Of a stretch of DNA of 64,000 nucleotides, positions 59,539-64,000 are shown one piece after another; the stretch's first letter is position 1, and the number at the start of each line of letters is the position of its first letter. Location of the stretch: the NCBI RefSeq assembly GCF_037153985.1, contig NZ_JBBAYI010000001.1:558001-622000 (forward strand), read 5' to 3'. The notes beneath the pieces were generated by a model. It had not been told where the DNA came from, did no database searches, and saw only the letters and a program-made list of their open reading frames with translations. Position numbers and translations under genes: made by a program. The stretch comes from Emticicia sp037153985 (GTDB lineage: Bacteria > Bacteroidota > Bacteroidia > Cytophagales > Spirosomataceae).

Positions 59539-61008
59539 ATGAAATCATATAAAATAATTGCAGTAATAGCTATTCTGTTAGGTCTTTCAATGAACTCGTG
59601 TACCGACGAATTCGATAAAATGAATACCGACCCTAACAACCCCACCAGTATTAGTCCTCAATACCTATTGCCCTATGCTATCGAAAAATCAGTCGACCGA
59701 TACTGGGGTAGTAATATCCGCTTTGAGCGTTTAAATCTGGATGGGGCCATGTTATGGATCCAATATCTTTCAAGGAATATTTATTCAAATGAAGGAGATA
59801 ACTACGGTATTACACCAACTTTTTATAATAATACATGGAAATCGTTTTTCAACGATGGCCTTGTTAACTTCCAGAGTATTATTAAACAAGCGGGTACTAG
59901 CGGTAAAACGCCAAATACTAACTATGAAGGTGTTGCACTTGTGATGCGTACTTGGGTTTTCTCAGTATTGACCGACCTTTACGGAGCTATTCCGTACACG
60001 CAGGCACTGAAAGGTACAGATGGGACGCCGGTTTATACACCCGAATACGACGCAATGGATAAAGTTTATGCCGGATTGTTGAACGATTTAAAAACAGCTA
60101 ACGAAAAACTAGTTGTAGGCGGGCCAGCTATTTCAGGAGATATCCTTTACGAAGGTAATATTCTGAAATGGAAGAAGTTTGCCAATTCATTAAGACTACG
60201 ATTGGCTAACCGTCAGGCTGCCAAAAAATCGGCTGAATCAAAGGCAATAATGGCTGAAATTCTGGGTGACCCTACCAAATATCCAATTTTTAGTAGTAAT
60301 GATGATAACGCGTTGCTCAAAAATACAGCTACACGCCCAAGTAACAACGAATGGCACGAAGTAATGGTAATGGGTAGCCGCACCGACTGGAGCATGAGTA
60401 AAACATTTGTTGATAAACTGACAGGGCTGGGCGACACACGCTTATCTGTTTTTGCTAATCAGAATTCAGCAGGCAAATACGAAGGTATTCCTAACGGCCT
60501 ACCCGATGCCATTGCAACTACTTATCTGAGTTCGGCCTCAACTTTGGGCAGTTATTTTATGCAAGCAACTACGCCAAGCGTAATTATGACTTACAGCGAA
60601 TTACAGTTGATTCTGGCTGAGGCAGCCATTGACGGCGACATCAGCGGGGATGCAAACACATATTTCCAGAAAGGCATTGCGGCTTCGTTCGACCAATACA
60701 AAGTAACTGTACCCGTAAATTATTTTGCAACAGTAGGCACTGTTAGCCGTGAAAAAATACTCGACCAGAAGTGGATAGCTCTGTTCGGAAATGCAGTTGA
60801 AGCCTGGACGGAATACCGCCGCACGGGTTACCCTGTAATGCCTGCCAAAGACCCTCGGGCCGTTTTTGAAAATGATGGTATTTTACCTACACGTTTACCG
60901 TATCCAACTACTGAATATTCGCTTAACAGAATTAATCTGGACAAAGGGATAACTATTAACGGCGGCGTAGATAATATGAAAACCAAACTCTGGTGGGCCG
61001 AGAAGTAA
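59539..61008 (+). CDS. SusD/RagB-family outer-membrane lipoprotein (SusD-like_2 type)
   Basis: A 489-residue substrate-capturing lipoprotein that lids the SusC partner. The lipobox is LSMNSC with lipid Cys21. The mature part is helical with TPR-like repeats: FDKMNTDPNNPTSISPQYLLPYAIEKSV, ALVMRTWVFSVLTDLYGAIPYTQALKG, and SELQLILAEAAIDGDISGDANTYFQKGIAASFDQYKV, then RILDQKWIALFGNAVEAWTEYRRTGYPVMP. These match the SusD-like_2 group. It is transcribed with susC and the small lipoprotein gene. Peptides, glycans or other small molecules are possible ligands. Confidence 0.95.
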   Translation: MKSYKIIAVIAILLGLSMNSCTDEFDKMNTDPNNPTSISPQYLLPYAIEKSVDRYWGSNIRFERLNLDGAMLWIQYLSRNIYSNEGDNYGITPTFYNNTWKSFFNDGLVNFQSIIKQAGTSGKTPNTNYEGVALVMRTWVFSVLTDLYGAIPYTQALKGTDGTPVYTPEYDAMDKVYAGLLNDLKTANEKLVVGGPAISGDILYEGNILKWKKFANSLRLRLANRQAAKKSAESKAIMAEILGDPTKYPIFSSNDDNALLKNTATRPSNNEWHEVMVMGSRTDWSMSKTFVDKLTGLGDTRLSVFANQNSAGKYEGIPNGLPDAIATTYLSSASTLGSYFMQATTPSVIMTYSELQLILAEAAIDGDISGDANTYFQKGIAASFDQYKVTVPVNYFATVGTVSREKILDQKWIALFGNAVEAWTEYRRTGYPVMPAKDPRAVFENDGILPTRLPYPTTEYSLNRINLDKGITINGGVDNMKTKLWWAEK

Positions 61009-61049
61009 TTACCCTAGAAAATGATTTAAAAATCTTAACATTCAGCAAC

Positions 61050-61523
61050 ATGAAAAAGACCGCATATATTCTTCTATTTGGCATTATATTAGTAATAAGT
61101 GCTTGCGAGAAAAAAGACCCATTTGTTGACAGAGTGGTTTCTCCCTTGTTATTCTTAGTAATTGACGACAACGGTGTGGCATCGTCGGGCTTAACTACCG
61201 AGCCAACTGTCATGACCAAAGTAAGTAAAGACGTAACTTTCTCAATAAAACTGGTTGAGCTAGACAAAACCAATATTCTTGACCATACCAAGGGGATTGA
61301 TTCAATTGCTGTAAAATCATTGCCTATTCAGTTATCAATCCGCAATGGGGCAAAAATAGGCGAACTCACTACTGACGATAAAGGGATTGCTAAATTAACC
61401 AAGAGTTGGGCCGAATTAGGAATTGCCAGCCCAAAATCGGGCACAACTCTTTTATTAAGCTGGACAGGGAAATATAAAGATATAACCTTTACGAAATATA
61501 CCCGTATACAAGGTACGAATTAA
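61050..61523 (+). CDS. Small exported lipoprotein of the susCD operon
   Basis: A 157-residue protein with lipobox VISAC (lipid Cys19) and a mature part with beta-strand character (DPFVDRVVSPLLFLVIDDNGVASSGLTTEPTVMTKVSKDVTFSIKL, KIGELTTDDKGIAKLTKSWAELG, TLLLSWTGKYKDITFTKYTR), reminiscent of an immunoglobulin-like fold. The ATG at 61050 is chosen over an upstream in-frame ATG that overlaps the end of the SusD gene. It is the third gene of the susC-susD operon and probably an outer-surface accessory protein like SusE/SusF in position, though not by sequence. Function unknown. Confidence 0.75.
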   Translation: MKKTAYILLFGIILVISACEKKDPFVDRVVSPLLFLVIDDNGVASSGLTTEPTVMTKVSKDVTFSIKLVELDKTNILDHTKGIDSIAVKSLPIQLSIRNGAKIGELTTDDKGIAKLTKSWAELGIASPKSGTTLLLSWTGKYKDITFTKYTRIQGTN

Positions 61524-61550
61524 TAATCATAGGTTGAATAGATAATGCTT

Positions 61551-61583
61551 AAACTCATCTCAGGCTCTGGGATGAGTTTTTTT
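61551..61583 (+). terminator. Intrinsic terminator of the susC-susD operon
   Basis: AAACTCATC (61551-61559) and GATGAGTTT (61571-61579) pair perfectly, followed by TTTTA. It also borders the stop of the converging 241-residue gene. Confidence 0.85.
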
Positions 61584-62307
61584 ATAGCTTAAATATTTTC
61601 TGAACCTTGTGCGATTCTATCAATAACGATTTTCCTACTTCATACCAGTAACCATCGCCAATATTAACGAATATACCTTTATGCACAGGACGCTGAGCAA
61701 AGGCTAAATCAACAATAAATTCACCCGAGAAAGTATTTTTCAGTATAAAATTTAACTCCTCCCAAGCTATTTTGGTGTTTCTTACCTCCAGATTATTTTC
61801 TTTTTTTACTATTTCAACTTTCCTTTCAACAAACGAAGCCTTAATAGTAATTTCTTTTATTTCTCCTGCTTGGTTTTTATAAAAAATCAGATTCAACGGA
61901 AGCTCTCTCTTAGCTTTTTCAAAAATGGCTTGTTGAACTTCTTCCAGCAGATACGATAATTTTTCGGCATTTGCAGGATAAAAAGTAGCTCCCTCGAAAT
62001 CGATTTGCCAGAAATCCTGATGAGGCTCTAAATCTTTGATTTTGAGTGGCTTAGCCGATTTAAGATTACCATAAATAATATCTCGCCAGACATCCGGCAA
62101 GCTACCTTTCCAGCTAAAATCATCATTTTCGGAGAAACCTTCATCCAGAATTTCTTCTTCTGAAAGCTCTTCACGGCCCAGATAAGTTAGTTCAAAAGAA
62201 AGTGTTAATTCTTTGTTTTGTTCAATTTCGCCTGACACCTCAATGGCATGAGCAAAAGGCGCAGGTATATTTTCAGAGGTTTGATATTTGAGGGAAAACG
62301 TAGGCAT
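61582..62307 (-). CDS. Conserved-type protein of unknown function, overlapping menE
   Basis: A 241-residue acidic cytoplasmic protein with no signal peptide, membrane segment or recognisable motif. It alternates beta-like segments (HAIEVSGEIEQNKELTLSFELTYLG, GEFIVDLAFAQRP) with charged linkers (EELSEEEILDEGFSENDDF) and a basic middle (KKENNLEVRNTKIAWEELNFILKN). Its start overlaps the 3' end of menE by 35 bases, so the two are translationally coupled. That suggests a role with menaquinone synthesis, or only shared expression; neither is proven. Confidence 0.65.
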   Translation of the reverse strand: MPTFSLKYQTSENIPAPFAHAIEVSGEIEQNKELTLSFELTYLGREELSEEEILDEGFSENDDFSWKGSLPDVWRDIIYGNLKSAKPLKIKDLEPHQDFWQIDFEGATFYPANAEKLSYLLEEVQQAIFEKAKRELPLNLIFYKNQAGEIKEITIKASFVERKVEIVKKENNLEVRNTKIAWEELNFILKNTFSGEFIVDLAFAQRPVHKGIFVNIGDGYWYEVGKSLLIESHKVQKIFKL

Positions 62308-63373
62308 TGACAGTTTTAATTTTATCGATTTTTCCGGTAGGTGTTTCGATTAGTTTTTCAACAAAAAAGATTTCTTTTGGAATTTCAAATTTAGACAATT
62401 TTTCTGAAAAACTTCTTCCAAGTGCATTTCCGTCAGAGAAAGGCAATTCACTTTCAACTACCAGAACCAGCTTTTGTCCTAATTTTTCGTCGGGTATACC
62501 ATAGGCAAAAAAACGGCCGTAAAAGTCCATTTTACCGAAAATATCCTCAACTATGGATTCAATTTTTTCCAGTTGTATTTTTACCCCACCGCTATTAATA
62601 ATATTGTCGATTCTCCCAATCAGTCTGAACTGTGTTGGGCTAATCATTTCTACTATATCGTTCGTAATAACCCACTGCGCGTCTGTTACTTTCGACCTTA
62701 TTTTCAGGCACTCGCGCTCATCTTGTCCAATCTCAACGCCATCAAGTACAGTAAAAAAATCCTCCTTATCGGCTCCATTCAAGCGCCTCACAGCAATATG
62801 GCTAAGTGTTTCGGTCATGCCATAAGTAGCATAAACCGGTGCATGAATTTGTTGTATTTTTTCCTGAACAGTTTCGCTCACCCCTGCCCCACCAATAATT
62901 ATACTCTTGGCCGAATTAAGGGTTTCCAGAAATAACTCAGGCTTTTCGAGCATGGTTTGTATTTGTAAAGGCACAAAAGCAAAAAAATTCTTTCCTCTGT
63001 TAGCATTCAGCAGATACATGTGCTTTTCGATGCCCTTAAATGGGCTTGAGCCTGGTTCTACCACCATCAAATCCATTCCTGTTTCAAAAGCCCTCACGAG
63101 CATCATCATGCCTGCAATGTAATCAACACTTAAGCAACAAAAAGCGGTGTCTCCCTCCTGAAGATTAAAAGTTCTGGCTGTCAGCCGAGCCGACTCAAGC
63201 AGTTGCTCACGCGTAAACGTAACAGGTTTAGGTATACCCGTTGAGCCTGACGTATGAATCGTAAAATGCTGTTCTCCGGCTTCCCAAGCTTCTTTAAAAT
63301 TCAGCACTTTACTATAATATATATTACCCGGTGCAGTATTAATTAGTGTTCCGTCTCTCTCTAAAAAAATCAT
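62273..63373 (-). CDS. menE: AMP-binding acyl-CoA ligase, probable o-succinylbenzoate-CoA ligase
   Basis: Activates o-succinylbenzoate with ATP and CoA in menaquinone synthesis (probable). A 366-residue ANL-family enzyme: phosphate-binding HTSGSTGIPKPVTFTREQL, adenylate motif YATYGMTETLSHIAVR, and the C-terminal LIGRIDNIINSGGVKIQLEKIE plus ETPTGKIDKIKTVN. It is about 100 residues shorter than E. coli MenE at the N terminus, as in many Bacteroidota MenE proteins. The men pathway genes menA-menD are not in this window, so the assignment rests on length and motif. The overlapping 241-residue gene follows. Confidence 0.75.
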   Translation of the reverse strand: MIFLERDGTLINTAPGNIYYSKVLNFKEAWEAGEQHFTIHTSGSTGIPKPVTFTREQLLESARLTARTFNLQEGDTAFCCLSVDYIAGMMMLVRAFETGMDLMVVEPGSSPFKGIEKHMYLLNANRGKNFFAFVPLQIQTMLEKPELFLETLNSAKSIIIGGAGVSETVQEKIQQIHAPVYATYGMTETLSHIAVRRLNGADKEDFFTVLDGVEIGQDERECLKIRSKVTDAQWVITNDIVEMISPTQFRLIGRIDNIINSGGVKIQLEKIESIVEDIFGKMDFYGRFFAYGIPDEKLGQKLVLVVESELPFSDGNALGRSFSEKLSKFEIPKEIFFVEKLIETPTGKIDKIKTVNAYVFPQISNL

Positions 63374-63388
63374 ATTTTAATAATAAAA

Positions 63389-63417
63389 AGCCCTTCTTAC
63401 TATAACATAAGAAGGGT
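63389..63417 (-). terminator. Intrinsic terminator after the Rieske lipoprotein gene
   Basis: CCCTTCTTA and TAAGAAGGG pair around CTATAACA (63389-63413 approximately), followed on the minus strand by a T-run. It isolates the Rieske gene from menE downstream. Confidence 0.82.
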
Positions 63418-63440
63418 GCAAAAAAGTTTTGTCGACAAAT

Positions 63441-63914
63441 TTATTCAAAAACACGAACAGTGTTATTGGTCAAATCGGCAGAAACCGAATATTTTTTTAA
63501 AGCCGCAGTAGCTGGCCCCTTTTGTACACTCCCATCGGCTTTAAATTCTGACTGGTGGTTTGGGCACAGAAAATCATTGGTAGCAGCCCTGTAATTTACA
63601 GTAGTTGTTTGTTCGTGCGTACATATTGCGCTAACGGCTATCCATGTATCAGCGGTTGTACGTGCTACTATAATATTTTGAGGCTTAACCACTACATAAC
63701 CACCTTTGTTTTTAAGGGTACTGTAAGAGGCATTATTCAGGTCTAAGGTAAAATCTACATTGCCAGAGTTATTTCCATTGTTTGGGTCAGGTATTTCACC
63801 GCCTGCATCACACGACTGAAGACAGTTCATAAGCATAATTGCACCGAAACTAATACCTACTTGTTTCATAAATTCTTTTCTGTCAATGGTTTTGCTTTCG
63901 TTAGCTGAGGTCAT
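63441..63914 (-). CDS. Exported Rieske [2Fe-2S] lipoprotein
   Basis: A 157-residue protein. The N terminus has a Tat-like region (DRKEFMKQVGISFGAIMLM) ending in lipobox LQSC (lipid Cys35), so it is probably a periplasm-facing or surface lipoprotein. The Rieske fold shows the cluster ligands CTHEQ (Cys-x-His) and LCPNHQSEF (Cys-x-x-His), with the typical spacing. It is not part of a cytochrome bc complex here, and is too short for a QcrA subunit. It may pass electrons to an oxygenase or reductase; the partner is unknown. A bare Arg-Lys pair replaces the usual Arg-Arg. Confidence 0.88.
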   Translation of the reverse strand: MTSANESKTIDRKEFMKQVGISFGAIMLMNCLQSCDAGGEIPDPNNGNNSGNVDFTLDLNNASYSTLKNKGGYVVVKPQNIIVARTTADTWIAVSAICTHEQTTTVNYRAATNDFLCPNHQSEFKADGSVQKGPATAALKKYSVSADLTNNTVRVFE

Positions 63915-64000
63915 AAAATTATTATCAGTTTTAGATGAATTGCCGTTAATGCTTCTTGATTTAGTTTATAAAAAGCTAGTTAATTTGTTTTAAGGAGAAA
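63915..64000. other. Upstream region of the Rieske gene, window end
   Basis: No gene visible in the last 86 bases; it should hold the promoter of the Rieske lipoprotein gene. Confidence 0.4.

Noticed and set aside
1..64000. tRNA, rRNA, CRISPR array, insertion sequence or prophage
   Set aside because: I found no T-loop-like GGTTCGAATCC motif outside coding regions, no regularly spaced repeats, no transposase or integrase gene and no phage structural gene.

Overview
The window (about 40% G+C by eye, dense, both strands in use) looks like a chromosomal segment of a Bacteroidota bacterium, most likely order Cytophagales (Spirosomaceae or Leadbetterellaceae type; this is inference). Reasons: a SusC/SusD pair, Tat- and Sec-exported lipoproteins, LytS/LytTR signalling, a 'TTG-N20-TAnnTTTG' promoter before rpmI, few Shine-Dalgarno sequences, and secreted proteins ending in a shared coathanger-type domain. 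I see no rRNA, tRNA, CRISPR array, insertion sequence or prophage. It reads as core genome with several catabolic loci.

Layout. 1-7.2 kb: tail of a DUF4038/collagen-binding-type glycoside hydrolase, aconitase (minus), then topA, a cysteine-free sirtuin and a secreted serine hydrolase. 7.2-11.2 kb: trxA and dnaE (minus). 11.5-14.5 kb: a PfkB kinase/AGE epimerase pair running into the rpmI-rplT ribosomal operon, whose promoter overlaps the epimerase gene. 14.6-20.7 kb: a NuiA-like nuclease inhibitor, a DUF937 protein, a large secreted SGNH esterase with NPCBM, and dnaK preceded by a sigma-54-like promoter. 20.7-25.8 kb: trpS-PAP2-DUF2147 operon, DUF2461 protein, class III aminotransferase, then a terminator that leaves a 330-nt unexplained transcribed stretch after a LytTR regulator. 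25-27 kb: LytS/LytTR two-component pair.

27-36.4 kb is a maltodextrin locus. Two exported GH13 enzymes cut alpha-glucans, an MFS permease imports the products, GH65 phosphorolyses maltose to glucose and beta-glucose-1-phosphate, and beta-phosphoglucomutase makes glucose-6-phosphate. 36.4-38.3 kb holds a membrane protein and two tandem DinB proteins. 38.4-43 kb is a probable leucine/branched-acid degradation cluster (crotonase, HMG-CoA lyase, acyl-CoA dehydrogenase; divergent acyl-CoA carboxylase beta subunit).

43-50.5 kb: a secreted reprolysin-like metalloprotease, two tandem exported ferritin-like proteins, an MBL hydrolase and an aldehyde dehydrogenase. 50.6-55.4 kb: an XRE regulator with a LexA-like tail, a methionine-type aminotransferase, an AEC transporter and a Tat-exported histidinol-phosphate-aminotransferase-like enzyme. 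55.4-56.3 kb is a gene-free 930 bp: a very A+T-rich block, then a 400-nt segment full of inverted repeats directly before susC. 56.3-61.5 kb: SusC, SusD and a small lipoprotein of unknown substrate. 61.5-64 kb: a novel 241-residue protein overlapping menE, and a Rieske lipoprotein.

The most interesting places are the structured susC leader with mutually exclusive pairings, the sigma-54-like dnaK promoter, the 3' region behind the LytTR gene, the cysteine-free sirtuin, and the exported ferritin-like pair.
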